This document shows, piece by piece, positions 7,483-16,511 of a stretch of 64,000 bases of DNA. A model generated the notes under the pieces. The model was not told the DNA's origin and did not search any database. It saw nothing but the letters and a program-made list of their open reading frames with translations. The stretch comes from Streptomyces sp. SN-593 (GTDB lineage: Bacteria; Actinomycetota; Actinomycetes; Streptomycetales; Streptomycetaceae): assembly GCF_016756395.1 (NCBI RefSeq), contig NZ_AP018365.1:4563001-4627000 (forward strand), given 5' to 3'. The position numbers were made by a program, and so were the translations under genes. Within the stretch, counting starts at the first letter, position 1. Each line of letters begins with the position of its first letter.

Positions 7483-9156
7483 TCAGTGCACGGTCACGGT
7501 CACGGTGACCGTCTTGAGCACCGCCGGCAGCTTGGTCGTGTCGACCTTCAGGATCTCCCCGTTGTCGGTCCTGCCCGTGGACGGCATCACCTTCTGGTGC
7601 ACGGTCCACGTGCCGTCCGCGTCGACGGAGATGGTGTCGATGCCGAAGTCGTCGTCGTTGGACAGGTACAGCGTCCTTCCGGCGTCCGTGGTGGCGACGC
7701 CCTCGACCTTGTCGTGCGGGAAGAACCCGCCGGTCGGGTCGAGTTGGCTGACCAGGGTGCCGACGTTCAGGTACTGCTGCTTCTGCGCGACGTGCACGCC
7801 CGCGGCGGTCAGCGCGGCCAGCGCGTCGTTCGTGCCGTCCGTGCCGACGAACGCCTCCGGCGACTTGCCGCCGATCGTCAGACCGCTGACGTCGGTCGCG
7901 CCGTCGAGGTCCACCTCGTAGAGCTTCTTCTGCGCGAAGGGCTCGAAGTCCCCGTCCCGCTCGTCCACGAGGAACTTCGTGTCCGACAGGGCCGTGATCT
8001 CGCTGTTGGCGTCGCCGGTGTCGTCCGGGTCGTCCAACAGGTAGAGGTACTGCTTGGTCTTGTACGTGTGCAGGTCGACGGTGACGATCCGGGTCGCCGC
8101 GACCTTGCTCGCCTTGGTGGTGCCGAGGTCCGGCTGCTGGAGCGCGGACTGCATGACGCCCACCAGCGTGGAGCCGTCCGGCGTGACCGTCAGCCCCTCC
8201 ATGCCCTTGTTCGTCAGCCGGTCGGCCAGTTCGGCCGGCAGGTAGCCGAGGATCTTGTGGGAGGCGTTGTCCTGGCTGTTCCGGTACGGGGTCAGCCGGC
8301 CCAGCTCGTAGCCGTTCACGTCGAAGTGCGTGAGGTAGGGCCCGTACTCGTCGGAGACCCAGAAGGTGCCGTCGGGAAGGGCGACCAGGCCCTCGGAGTC
8401 GTAGCCGTAGGGGTCGTGGGCGACCGGCTGCGGGGTGCCCCCGGCGGCGTTCGTCGCGGCGACGTCGTCGATGGTCTCGGTCGTGTCGTGCGGCGGGCGG
8501 CCGCTGTAGGCGACGCCGCCGAGGCTCTTCGGGCCCTTCAGCGTGACCTTCCGGACCAGTTCGGCCTTGCCGCCCACCAGCTTGAACTCGCCGATCTGCG
8601 GCGTGAAGCCGAGCAGCATCTCAGACTTGTTGCCGTCGGGGGCGTCCGCGTTCGGCCCGCGGTCGGTGAGCCCGTAGAAGTAGCCGGACTTCCCGGGCAC
8701 CGGCGCGAGCGAGGAGCCGTAGCCCTCGCCGGAGATCTCGGTGGTGGTGCCGTTCGGCCCGGCCACCGTCGCCAGCGGCGCCAGCGGCTTGCCGTTCGCC
8801 TGCGTGTCCTGGAACAGCCGCACCGCGTCGCTCGCCGTGTACGTGAAGGTGTCCGTGCCCTTGAAGCCGGCCTTCGGGGTGTACGTGAACGAGCCGTCCG
8901 CGCCGACCGTCGCGGTGCCGTGCGCCGGGTCGGTGTGGCGGACGACCGCGGTCGCGCCGGAGTCGTTCCCCAGCACGTTGCCGGTCACCTCGCCGTGGCC
9001 GGAGTAGGAGTCGGCCTTCAGGGAGAAGTCGTGCGACGGGGCCGAGAGCCAGCCGTGCGCCTGGGCGGTCAGGGTGCCCGCGCCCATCACGGCGGCGGTG
9101 GCGGCGACGGCCACCACGGCCCGGGCACGCCTGCGGGAGAAGGGTCTCGAAGTCAT
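7483..9156 (-). CDS. Secreted esterase-like activity of phytase family protein with Ig-like domain
   Basis: 557 residues. The signal peptide (SRRRARAVVAVAATAAVMGA, cut near AQAHG) is followed by a small VCBS/Big-like beta domain, residues about 45-115 (GNVLGNDSGATAVV, TFTYTASDA). The large domain starts at EISGEGYGSSLAPVP and carries YFYGLTDRGPNAD, GYDSEGLVALPDGTFWVSDE and NKGMEGLTVTPDGSTLVG. These are the repeated DRGPN / ExL-P-G-xFWVxDEYGP signatures of the phytase-like esterase family (a beta propeller). It should act on extracellular phosphate esters or lipids; the substrate is unknown. It is divergent from the histidine kinase gene at 9277. The gene ends right beside the GCAGCC repeat. 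Confidence 0.87.
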   Translation of the reverse strand: MTSRPFSRRRARAVVAVAATAAVMGAGTLTAQAHGWLSAPSHDFSLKADSYSGHGEVTGNVLGNDSGATAVVRHTDPAHGTATVGADGSFTYTPKAGFKGTDTFTYTASDAVRLFQDTQANGKPLAPLATVAGPNGTTTEISGEGYGSSLAPVPGKSGYFYGLTDRGPNADAPDGNKSEMLLGFTPQIGEFKLVGGKAELVRKVTLKGPKSLGGVAYSGRPPHDTTETIDDVAATNAAGGTPQPVAHDPYGYDSEGLVALPDGTFWVSDEYGPYLTHFDVNGYELGRLTPYRNSQDNASHKILGYLPAELADRLTNKGMEGLTVTPDGSTLVGVMQSALQQPDLGTTKASKVAATRIVTVDLHTYKTKQYLYLLDDPDDTGDANSEITALSDTKFLVDERDGDFEPFAQKKLYEVDLDGATDVSGLTIGGKSPEAFVGTDGTNDALAALTAAGVHVAQKQQYLNVGTLVSQLDPTGGFFPHDKVEGVATTDAGRTLYLSNDDDFGIDTISVDADGTWTVHQKVMPSTGRTDNGEILKVDTTKLPAVLKTVTVTVTVH

Positions 9157-9276
9157 GTTCCGAAATGTGCTGGTCGGTGGTGAACTCCCCGTTGACCCCC
9201 GGTGAACCCTCGGACCGAAAAGATCCGGCCAGTCCGCGGCCCGGACACGGTTAAATGGTTCCGCCGGGAACGGGAA

Positions 9277-10749
9277 GTGGGGTACGGGGCTGTGCGTCGT
9301 GGGACCGGAGCGGGAAGCGGCGGTGAGCGGGCGGTGGGCGGACGGGAATCGCCCGCCTGGGCGAGCGGGCAGGACGAGCGGTTGCTCCCGCTGGTGACGG
9401 TGGTGCCGTACGCGATCCTCGGCGCCCTGGTCGTGGCGACCCTCGTGGTCGAGCGCGACGCGGGCGGCGCGCTGCTGATCGACCTCGGGCTGTGCGCGGC
9501 GGCCGGCGCCTGGATGCTGGGGATGTTCACCCTGCGCCCGGAACGGCGGGGCCGGCCCGCGGCGATGGGGGTGTTCTTCGCCGGCCTGGTGGTGCTCATC
9601 GGCGTACAGGTGCTGCGGGAGCCCTGGTTCGGCCTGTTCACCCCGGCCGGGTACTTCTACGCGTTCGGCATCCTGCCGTGGCCGTGGCGGCTGCCCGGGA
9701 TCGCCGTGGTCGCGCTGGAGTCGGGGACCGCCCAGGTGGCCTCGATCCCCAAGGACACCGCGATCGGCGTGACCGTCACGGCCGTGGTGCTGGCGGTCAA
9801 CGTGATCTGCATGTGCGGGATGGCGTGGTGGGAGTGGGACGCCGACCGGAAGAACAAGGAGCGGATCACCGCGCTGGAGCAGGCGCGCGAGGCCAACCGC
9901 CGGCTTCAGGCCACACTCGCGGAGAACGCCGGGCTGCACCGCCAACTGGTGGTGCAGGCCCGCGAGGCGGGCGTGCTGGACGAACGGCAGCGGATGGCGC
10001 GGGAGATCCACGACACGCTGGCGCAGGGCCTGATCGGCATCGTCACGCAGTTGCAGGCCGCGGAACTCGCGGGGGACGTCCCGGACCGGTGGAAGGCGCA
10101 CTTCGCCGCAGCGAACCGGCTGGCCCGCGAGAGCCTGGCGGAGGCGCGCCGGTCGGTCGACGCGCTGCGGCCGCAGCCGCTGGAGACCGCGGGGCTGGGG
10201 GAGGCGCTGGCCGGGGTCGCGGAGCGCTGGTCGGCGCTCCAGGGCGTCACCGCGCACGTCGCCACCACCGGGACGGCCCGACCGCTGGAGTCGGAGGCCG
10301 AGTTGGCGCTGCTGCGGGCGGCGCAGGAGGCGCTGGCCAACGTGGCCCGGCACGCCCGGGCCACCACGGTGACGCTGACGCTCGGGTACCTGGAGCGGGA
10401 CGTCCTGCTGGAAGTGCGGGACGACGGCCGCGGTTTCGACCCGGCGGCACCTCGGAAACGGGAGTCGGGCGCGGTGGCGGGCTCGGGGGTGGGCGTGGAA
10501 CCGGAGTCGGGCGCGGCGGAGGAGTCCGGCATGGACGCGGAGACGGGTGGCGGGTTCGGCTTGAAGGCCATGCGGGAGCGGATCGAGGGGCTGGCGGGGA
10601 CGCTGCGGGTGGAGTCCGCACGGGGAGCGGGCACCACGGTCCGCGCGCGCGTGCCGTACGAGCCGGCGGGCGGCGGGGCCGGCGGGGCCGGCGGGGCCGA
10701 CGAGCCTGCGGGCGTCGCGGCGGACGAGCCGGCGGGGGCAGGCGCGTGA
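9277..10749 (+). CDS. NarL-type sensor histidine kinase
   Basis: About 490 residues. Four or five membrane helices (LLPLVTVVPYAILGALVVAT through VTVTAVVLAVNVICMCGMAW) make the sensor. A short coiled coil leads to the HisKA_3 phosphoacceptor box RMAREIHDTLAQGLIGIV and the HATPase_c motifs ANVARHARA (N box), DDGRGFDP (G1) and GFGLKAMRERI (G2). A Gly/Glu-rich insert sits between G1 and G2, and the C-terminus ends in a GGAGGAGGA-type tail. It phosphorylates the regulator encoded immediately downstream (GTGA overlap). The start is uncertain: GTG 9202, 9277 or 9292 are all in frame, and I prefer 9277 with GGGAA before it. The stimulus is unknown. Confidence 0.87.
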   Translation: MGYGAVRRGTGAGSGGERAVGGRESPAWASGQDERLLPLVTVVPYAILGALVVATLVVERDAGGALLIDLGLCAAAGAWMLGMFTLRPERRGRPAAMGVFFAGLVVLIGVQVLREPWFGLFTPAGYFYAFGILPWPWRLPGIAVVALESGTAQVASIPKDTAIGVTVTAVVLAVNVICMCGMAWWEWDADRKNKERITALEQAREANRRLQATLAENAGLHRQLVVQAREAGVLDERQRMAREIHDTLAQGLIGIVTQLQAAELAGDVPDRWKAHFAAANRLARESLAEARRSVDALRPQPLETAGLGEALAGVAERWSALQGVTAHVATTGTARPLESEAELALLRAAQEALANVARHARATTVTLTLGYLERDVLLEVRDDGRGFDPAAPRKRESGAVAGSGVGVEPESGAAEESGMDAETGGGFGLKAMRERIEGLAGTLRVESARGAGTTVRARVPYEPAGGGAGGAGGADEPAGVAADEPAGAGA

Positions 10750-11408
10750 GCGCCGCGGACGGGACGCCGATCACGCTGCTCATCGCCGACGACCACCCCG
10801 TCGTCCGGGACGGCCTGAGCGGCATGTTCGCGGCCGACCCCGACTTCGAGGTGGTGGGCCAGGCGGCGGACGGCGCCGAGGCCGTCCGGATGGCCGGACT
10901 CCTCGCCCCGGACGTGGTGCTGATGGACCTGCGCATGCCCGGGATGGACGGCGTGACCGCCATAGCCGAACTCGCCAGGAGCGGCAGCTCCGCCCGGGTC
11001 CTGGTCCTGACCACCTACGACTCCGACACGTACGTCCTGCCGGCGATCGAGGCCGGCGCGACCGGCTACCTCCTCAAGGACGCGCCGCGCGACGAGTTGC
11101 TCCGGGCGGTGCGCGCCGCCGCCAACCGCGAGGCCGTGCTCTCCCCGTCGGTCGCGGCCCGGCTGATGAACCGCGTCCGCACCCCGGGGCCGGGCCTGCT
11201 CAGCCCGCGCGAGACCGAGGTGCTCAAGTGGGTCGCGGCCGGCGCCACCAACCGCGAGGTGGCCGCCCGCCTGCTGATCAGCGAGGCGACGGTGAAGACC
11301 CACCTGCTGAACGTCTACGGCAAGCTCGGCGTCGGCGACCGCGCGGCGGCGGTGGCCGAGGCGTTCAACCGCGGCCTGCTCACGCCCCGCAAACCCCAGC
11401 ACCCCTGA
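10746..11408 (+). CDS. NarL/LuxR-type response regulator
   Basis: 220 residues. The receiver domain has the acidic pair in LLIADDHPVVRDGL, the phosphoacceptor Asp in VVLMDLRMPGMDGV, the Thr in VLVLTTYDSD and the Lys in GYLLKDAP. The LuxR/GerE DNA-binding domain is LSPRETEVLKWVAAGATNRE, then LLISEATVKTHLLNVYGKLG. The GTG start overlaps the kinase stop, so the pair is co-translated. Target genes are not shown by the sequence. The divergent phytase-like gene across the short gap from the kinase is a plausible target. Confidence 0.92.
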   Translation: MSAADGTPITLLIADDHPVVRDGLSGMFAADPDFEVVGQAADGAEAVRMAGLLAPDVVLMDLRMPGMDGVTAIAELARSGSSARVLVLTTYDSDTYVLPAIEAGATGYLLKDAPRDELLRAVRAAANREAVLSPSVAARLMNRVRTPGPGLLSPRETEVLKWVAAGATNREVAARLLISEATVKTHLLNVYGKLGVGDRAAAVAEAFNRGLLTPRKPQHP

Positions 11409-11424
11409 GGCCGCGCGCCGCCCC

Positions 11425-11502
11425 CGCCCCGATCCCCCGGGGTGGCCCCGCACCCGGCCGGCCCGCCCCGATCCCCCCGGGGTGGCCCCGCACCCGGCCG
11501 GC
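11425..11502. repeat. Two copies of a 39-bp GC-rich tandem repeat
   Basis: A unit containing CGCCCCGATCCCCCGGGGTG and CCCCGCACCCGGCCGG occurs twice in tandem just after the response regulator stop; the second copy has one extra C. Each copy has a CCCCGGGG palindrome that may help terminate transcription between convergent genes. Confidence 0.8.
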
Positions 11503-11579
11503 CCCCCGGATCCCCCTGGCCCGCCCGGGGAGCCCGTCCCCGGGGCCCGCGGTCGCCGTCTCCCCGGGCGGCCGCGCGC

Positions 11580-12482
11580 TCAGTCGACCACGAGGACGAT
11601 CTTGCCGCGGGTGCCGCCCTCCTCGCCCGCGCGGTGCGCGTCGGCGATCGCGGCCAGCGGAAAGGTCCGCACGGGCGGAGGCGTGAAGGCGCCCGCCGCG
11701 ACCATCGCCCCGATGCCGTCGAGCGCGTGGAGCGCACGGCCGGAGTCGCCGCGGCTGAAGACCACCCCGTGCTCCCGCGCGCCGGCGGCGTCGGCCACCG
11801 TCAGGACGTGGCCGGGGCCGCCGGCCAGTTCGACGAGCTCGGGCAGGACCCCGCTGCCGGCGACGTCGAGCGCCAGGTCCACGCCGCCGGGCGCCAGCGC
11901 GCGGACCCGCTCGACGAGGCCGTCGCCGTACGCGAGCGGCTCGGCGCCCCACGCGCGGACGGCGGCGTGGTTCGCCGGCCCCGCGGTCCCGATCACCCGC
12001 GCGCCGCGCGCCACGGCGAACTGCACCGCGGCGCTCCCCACGTTCCCGGAGGCGCCGTTGACCAGCAGGGTGGCCCCGCCGCCGACGCCGAGCCGGTCGA
12101 GCGCGCGCACCGCCGTCTCGACGGCGGCCGGGAGCGCGGCGGCGACGGCGAGGTCGAGCGACGGCGGGACCGGCGCGTAGGAGGACAGCACCGCGGACTC
12201 CGCCTGCGCCGCGCCGTCCGCGCAGAACCCGAGGACACGGTCGCCGACCGCCGCGTCCCGCACCCCCTCGCCGAGCTCGTCGACGACGCCCGCGGCCTCG
12301 TACCCCAGGGTCTGCGGCAGTTCCCGGTCCATCAGGCCCGCGCGCTTCTTCCAGTCGCTCGCGTTCACCCCGGCCGCGCGCACCGCGATCCGGACCTCGC
12401 CGGGGCCCGGGTGCGGGTCGGGCAGGTCCACGAGCTCCAGGACCTCGGGGCCGCCGAAGCGGCGGAAACAGGCTGCCTTCAT
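11580..12482 (-). CDS. NADP-dependent quinone-oxidoreductase-type enzyme (MDR family)
   Basis: 300 residues. The N-terminal GroES-like domain (KAACFRRFGGPEVLELVD, GYEAAGVVDELGEGV) is typical of medium-chain reductases. The Rossmann part has LLVNGASGNVGSAAVQFAVA, the nucleotide-binding motif of zeta-crystallin-like quinone reductases. No structural zinc Cys cluster is seen. Two ATGs are adjacent; the second (12482) has the better distance to GGAG. The gene is divergent from a TetR gene, with a perfect operator palindrome between them. A detoxifying reductase induced by its substrate is the likely role. Confidence 0.88.
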   Translation of the reverse strand: MKAACFRRFGGPEVLELVDLPDPHPGPGEVRIAVRAAGVNASDWKKRAGLMDRELPQTLGYEAAGVVDELGEGVRDAAVGDRVLGFCADGAAQAESAVLSSYAPVPPSLDLAVAAALPAAVETAVRALDRLGVGGGATLLVNGASGNVGSAAVQFAVARGARVIGTAGPANHAAVRAWGAEPLAYGDGLVERVRALAPGGVDLALDVAGSGVLPELVELAGGPGHVLTVADAAGAREHGVVFSRGDSGRALHALDGIGAMVAAGAFTPPPVRTFPLAAIADAHRAGEEGGTRGKIVLVVD

Positions 12483-12545
12483 CATGTGCTCCGATCTCGG
12501 TACCGTCCGCGGGACGCTCGCGGGGCGGGCCGAGCACTACATTAA

Positions 12546-12563
12546 GCGACTACATTGAGTCGC
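12546..12563. promoter_or_regulatory. Perfect palindromic operator between oxidoreductase and TetR gene
   Basis: GCGACT (12546-12551), ACATTG, AGTCGC (12558-12563). It is a perfect 6-base inverted repeat, 35 bases before the TetR start. An ACTACATT element is repeated just to its left (12537-12544). Autoregulation by the adjacent TetR protein is inferred. Confidence 0.55.
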
Positions 12564-12597
12564 ACAAGGTAAACGCCGACGACGGGAGCCAGACCGC

Positions 12598-13212
12598 ATG
12601 CCCAGGACCGGAGAGCGCGGCGGGCCGCAGACCCGCGCGAGGATCGCGGAGGCCGCGGCCCGGCTGTTCCTCGAGCGCGGCTACGACAAGGTGACGGTCG
12701 CCGAGGTCGCCCGGGCGGCCGGGGTGTCGAGCGTGACCGTCTTCAACCACTTCCCGCGCAAGGAGGACCTCTTCCTCGACCGCGCGGACGACGCCGCGGA
12801 ACTCCTGCGGTCGGCGGTGCGCGACCGCGATCCGGGCGTCGACGTGCGCGCCTCCCTGCGCGAGGCGGTCGGGCGCCTGGTGGACGACCGCCACCCGCTC
12901 TCCGGTCTCAACGACCGGTCGATCCCCTTCTTCCGCACGGTCGCCGCCTCGCCCGCGCTGGTCGCCCGCGCGCGGGAGATCGCCGCCGACCTCCAGCGGA
13001 CCCTTGAGGACGAACTCGACCGCGACCCCTCCTACGAGGGCGACGCCACCCTGCTCGCCGCCTTCTTCGTGGCCGGCTACGGCGCCGTCCTGACCGGAGC
13101 CGCCCGCCGCCTCACCGCGGGCGACCCCCCGGACGACGTGGCCGCCGACCACCGGGACGGCCTCGCCCGCCTCTTCGACGCGCTCGACCGGGGCCTCGGC
13201 CCCCGCTCCTGA
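12598..13212 (+). CDS. TetR-family repressor
   Basis: 204 residues. The helix-turn-helix is VTVAEVARAAGVSSVTVFNHFP (about residues 35-56), preceded by the helix RARIAEAAARLFLERGYDK. The ligand-binding part, from KEDLFLDRADDAAELL on, is of the common TetR_C type. GGGAG stands 9 bases before the ATG. It is divergent from the MDR oxidoreductase and probably represses it through the palindrome at 12546-12563. The ligand is unknown. Confidence 0.9.
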   Translation: MPRTGERGGPQTRARIAEAAARLFLERGYDKVTVAEVARAAGVSSVTVFNHFPRKEDLFLDRADDAAELLRSAVRDRDPGVDVRASLREAVGRLVDDRHPLSGLNDRSIPFFRTVAASPALVARAREIAADLQRTLEDELDRDPSYEGDATLLAAFFVAGYGAVLTGAARRLTAGDPPDDVAADHRDGLARLFDALDRGLGPRS

Positions 13213-13251
13213 GCCGTCGGAGGGCACGATCCGCCGGACCGGCCCACGTTT

Positions 13252-13392
13252 CTAGTGGTGGAGCAGGTGCCTGCGGCGGTGGTGGGCGGGCGGGTCGCCG
13301 CGGTAGCGCAGGCCGCCCATCAGGGCCAGCAGCAGGCCGACGCAGATGGCCATCACCAGCAGGGAGAAGCCGATCGTCTCCAGCGCGCGCAT
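13252..13392 (-). CDS. Small single-pass membrane protein (46 aa)
   Basis: A 46-residue protein starting at ATG 13392, with AGGAGGACCTC immediately upstream, one of the clearest ribosome binding sites in the window. One hydrophobic helix (TIGFSLLVMAICVGLLLALM) is followed by a basic, His-rich tail (HHRRRHLLHH). It does not match any family I recognise. It is convergent with the TetR gene and lies downstream of the NUDIX gene. Its size and topology suggest a regulator or accessory subunit at the membrane, but no partner is evident. Confidence 0.65.
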   Translation of the reverse strand: MRALETIGFSLLVMAICVGLLLALMGGLRYRGDPPAHHRRRHLLHH

Positions 13393-13577
13393 GAGGTCCT
13401 CCTCATGGGCGCCCGCTCGCAGGCGGCGGCCGCGGGCCGCCGGGGCGCCCTTTCCGCCCACGCTCCCACGGTCCCGGACCGGCGGCAGCTCACCGCCCGC
13501 CCACCGGACGCCCGTCCCACGGACCGGACACGGCCCCCGCGGCGACGGCCGGCGCGGGGCACGCGCCGGGGCGACCG

Positions 13578-14042
13578 TCAGATCCGTTCCGCGAGCCGGT
13601 CGAGGAACCGCGCCTGCGCCCTGACGACGACGCCGCGCGCCGCGTCGAGCCCGAACCACGCCACCCGGTCCAGCTCCGGGAAGTGCGCGGTGCGGCCCGA
13701 ACCGCGCGGCCACTCCATGGCGAAGGTGCCCGGCACCACGTCCGCCGGGTCGAGGTCGCCCTCCACCGCCCACACCGTCACGTGCTTCCCGCCGGACTGC
13801 ACCACCTCGCCCAGCGGCAGCGGCTCCCCCTGCGGCGCGGGCAGCCCCAACTCCTCGCGGAACTCCCGCCGCGCCGCGTCCCAGGGCGTCTCGTCGCCCG
13901 CGTACTCGCCCTTCGGCACCGTCCACGCCCCCGCGTCCTTGCGGGCCCAGAACGGCCCGCCCATGTGGCCGAGCAGCACCTCGACCCCGGCACCGGTACG
14001 GCGGAAGAGGAGCAGGCCCGCGCTGCGCCTGATGTCGCCCAT
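13578..14042 (-). CDS. NUDIX hydrolase
   Basis: 154 residues. The Nudix box is complete: GEYAGDETPWDAARREFREE plus LGL, matching G-x5-E-x7-REUxEExGU, with the metal-binding Glu residues present. The N-terminal RRSAGLLLFRRTGAGVEVLL and the C-terminal AWFGLDAARGVVVRAQARFL are typical of NTP pyrophosphohydrolase-like Nudix proteins of actinomycetes. The substrate (damaged nucleotide, sugar nucleotide or capped molecule) cannot be told. It reads convergently to nothing and lies between the small membrane protein and the FUSC exporter on the same strand. Confidence 0.92.
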   Translation of the reverse strand: MGDIRRSAGLLLFRRTGAGVEVLLGHMGGPFWARKDAGAWTVPKGEYAGDETPWDAARREFREELGLPAPQGEPLPLGEVVQSGGKHVTVWAVEGDLDPADVVPGTFAMEWPRGSGRTAHFPELDRVAWFGLDAARGVVVRAQARFLDRLAERI

Positions 14043-14153
14043 CCCCCCAGTCTCACCCGGCCCGCCGCCGGGTCCCCGCGGACACGCCCCGCCGGGCGTA
14101 CGGTCCCGGCGGGGCGTGTCCGCGGGGCCCGGCGGGGGTGGCGGGGCGGCGGC

Positions 14154-16511
14154 TCAGTCGGCCGCCAGGGGCCGGCGCACCGGCGCGCCGGCCGTCCGCG
14201 GCGCCGCGGCCACGGCCGCCCCGTACACCGCCGCGAGGCCGGCCAGCGCCTCGTCGAGCGAAGCCAGCTCGCGGAACGACCGGCGCATGGCGTCCGCGCG
14301 GGGCCCGGTGGCCAGGTGCAGTTCGGCGCGCAGGTCGCGCAGCAGCGGGTCGACGCGGACCCACGCACCGCCGTCACCCGCCCCGACGACGATCCCGCCG
14401 AGCGACGCCAGCGAGCCGGCCATGGTGTCCACCACCGCGCCCACCTGCTCCCGGATCCGGGGCGGGAGGTCGATGTCGATGTCGGCGGCGGCCGCCAGCG
14501 CCTTCGCGTGGCCGGTGGCGGTCGAAAGGAGTCCCAGCCGGTTGCCGATCGCCCGGCCGCGCCCGCCGATCGGCAGGCGCAGCAGGGGGTGGTGCACCGC
14601 CTGCGCCTGGTGCAGCGCGCTGCTGACGGCGAGGCCCGCGCCCCGCAGCCGCACCGGGGCCTCGGGGTCCTGCCACCGCTCGCCCACCCGCTTCACCAGG
14701 TCCGCCACGGCCGACAGGTGGGCGCGCACGGACTCGCGGGCGACCCTGCGGGTCGGGGCGGGGAAGATGACGGAGGCGCACAGGGTGGCGACCACGATGC
14801 CGAGGCCGTTGTCCTCGACGCGCTGGGTGAGCAGGTGGTCGAGCTGCCCGGTGGGCGTGGTCAGCGCGTACATCTGCACCAGCGCCGTGACCAGGCCGAC
14901 GGCCCAGTACGCGTACTGGCGCTTCATGCCCCAGGTGCCGGCGGTGCAGGCGACCACGATGACGGTGAGGGTCCAGTAGACGTGGCCCGGGCCGATGAGG
15001 TGGACCAGTGCGACACCGACGACGGCGCCCACGACGGTGCCGATGATGCGGTGGAAGAGCTTGCGCACCCGCTCGGACAGGGTGTTGTTGCCGAGCAGGG
15101 TGATCATGACGCCGACCAGCCCCCAGTAGAAGCGCGCGGGGTTGAGGGCGTCCGCCAGCGGCACGGTGATCGCCACCGCGGCCGCCGCCTGAAGGGGCGC
15201 CCGCACGTAGGGGACCGCGCGCCGCCAGCCGGGGCCGTCGTAGCCGGCCAGCACGCGGCGGGCGCTGGGCCCGCTGCTGGGCAGGACCCCGGCCTCCAGG
15301 ACCACGCTCGGCTGGAACGGCGCCCTGGTGCGGTCGTGCGAGGACGCGCGGCCCAGGCTCAGCCAGGCGGTGAGGGAGTCGGCGAGCTCGTCGAGCAGGT
15401 CGGCGACCCGCTCGGCCAGCGGCTGTTCCTGCGCGGGGGAGCCGCCCGCGGACGGGAAGGCCGCCGCGGCCTCGGCGCGTATCCGCTCGGCGGCCGGGCG
15501 CAGGGTGCCGGTCCGCCTCAGGGGGATGTCGCGTGCCGTCTCCAGGCCGGCGCGGACCGCGTCGCGCAGCGCCTGCGGCATGGGGGTCCCCGCGATCCGG
15601 CGGGCCGCGTCGCCGAGGCCCTGGAGGGCCAACTCGCAGTCGAACAGGTGCTGGTGGAGGAGTTCGGCCACGTGCGGGTCGGCCGCCACCTCGGGCTGCG
15701 CGAGCTGCGCGTCGATCGTCAGGGTGCGGGTGGTCAGGCGCCTGAGCGAGCGCTCCATCCGCCGCAGTGCCGCCGCCCGGTCGGCCGAGGGGTCGGCGGG
15801 CGCGACGACCTCGGCGGCCGCGCCGGCCACCCGGCGGGCCTCGATGACGAACGCGCGCTGCGTGCGCAGCAGGTCCTCGTACGGCATCGGGTAGGCCAGT
15901 GCGAGCCGGGCGGCCACGCAGGCCACGGCGACGACCATCGCGATCACGAAGAGCCGGCCGCACTGGGCGCGGGTGAGCGGCATGAGGGCGCCCATCAGCA
16001 GGCTGACGAACACCAGCATGCCGTTGCGGAGCGCGACGGGGCCGAACTTCAGGCAGGCGAAGACCACGACGAGGGCGGCGGAGACGATCCACATGCCCAG
16101 GGTCCGGTGCGGCTGCGTCCAGGTGCTGGCGGTCAGGCCCGCGACGAGCGGGACGGGCATCAGCAGGGTGCCGCCGGTGAGCTTGGCGATGCTGTTGTCG
16201 GCGACGAGCGTGGCGCCCAACTGGCCGATGAGGGCGCCGATCATCATGCCCAGCATCGACGGGAAGGACAGCGCGTGGGACATCCCGTAGCCGACCGCGA
16301 GCCCGACCACCAGGCAGATCAGGGTGCGCCAGGCGCTTTGCAGGTCGGCCAGCCCCGGATCGGAGGCGAGGACCCAGTCCCAGCGGCGGCGCGGGCCGCC
16401 GACGCGGTGCGGCATCAGCGCGCGGTGGCCCGGGGGGCGGGTCGGCCGCTCGTCCGCGGGGTCCGCCGGGTCGGGCCGACCGGTGGTCTGCGGGACGGGA
16501 GCGGTGCTCAA
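14154..16511 (-). CDS. FUSC-family (aromatic acid efflux-like) membrane protein
   Basis: 785 residues from a TTG start with GGAGG upstream. Two six-helix bundles, for example LICLVVGLAVGYGMSHALSF and VHLIGPGHVYWTLTVIVVAC, flank long cytoplasmic helices. This is the duplicated FUSC/AaeB architecture of fusaric acid and aromatic carboxylate exporters. SMLGMMIGALIGQLGATLV is the conserved first-bundle core. The start codon overlaps the stop of the MarR gene by TTGA, so the two are translated together and the exporter is probably controlled by that repressor. The substrate is inferred only from the family. Confidence 0.88.
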   Translation of the reverse strand: MSTAPVPQTTGRPDPADPADERPTRPPGHRALMPHRVGGPRRRWDWVLASDPGLADLQSAWRTLICLVVGLAVGYGMSHALSFPSMLGMMIGALIGQLGATLVADNSIAKLTGGTLLMPVPLVAGLTASTWTQPHRTLGMWIVSAALVVVFACLKFGPVALRNGMLVFVSLLMGALMPLTRAQCGRLFVIAMVVAVACVAARLALAYPMPYEDLLRTQRAFVIEARRVAGAAAEVVAPADPSADRAAALRRMERSLRRLTTRTLTIDAQLAQPEVAADPHVAELLHQHLFDCELALQGLGDAARRIAGTPMPQALRDAVRAGLETARDIPLRRTGTLRPAAERIRAEAAAAFPSAGGSPAQEQPLAERVADLLDELADSLTAWLSLGRASSHDRTRAPFQPSVVLEAGVLPSSGPSARRVLAGYDGPGWRRAVPYVRAPLQAAAAVAITVPLADALNPARFYWGLVGVMITLLGNNTLSERVRKLFHRIIGTVVGAVVGVALVHLIGPGHVYWTLTVIVVACTAGTWGMKRQYAYWAVGLVTALVQMYALTTPTGQLDHLLTQRVEDNGLGIVVATLCASVIFPAPTRRVARESVRAHLSAVADLVKRVGERWQDPEAPVRLRGAGLAVSSALHQAQAVHHPLLRLPIGGRGRAIGNRLGLLSTATGHAKALAAAADIDIDLPPRIREQVGAVVDTMAGSLASLGGIVVGAGDGGAWVRVDPLLRDLRAELHLATGPRADAMRRSFRELASLDEALAGLAAVYGAAVAAAPRTAGAPVRRPLAAD

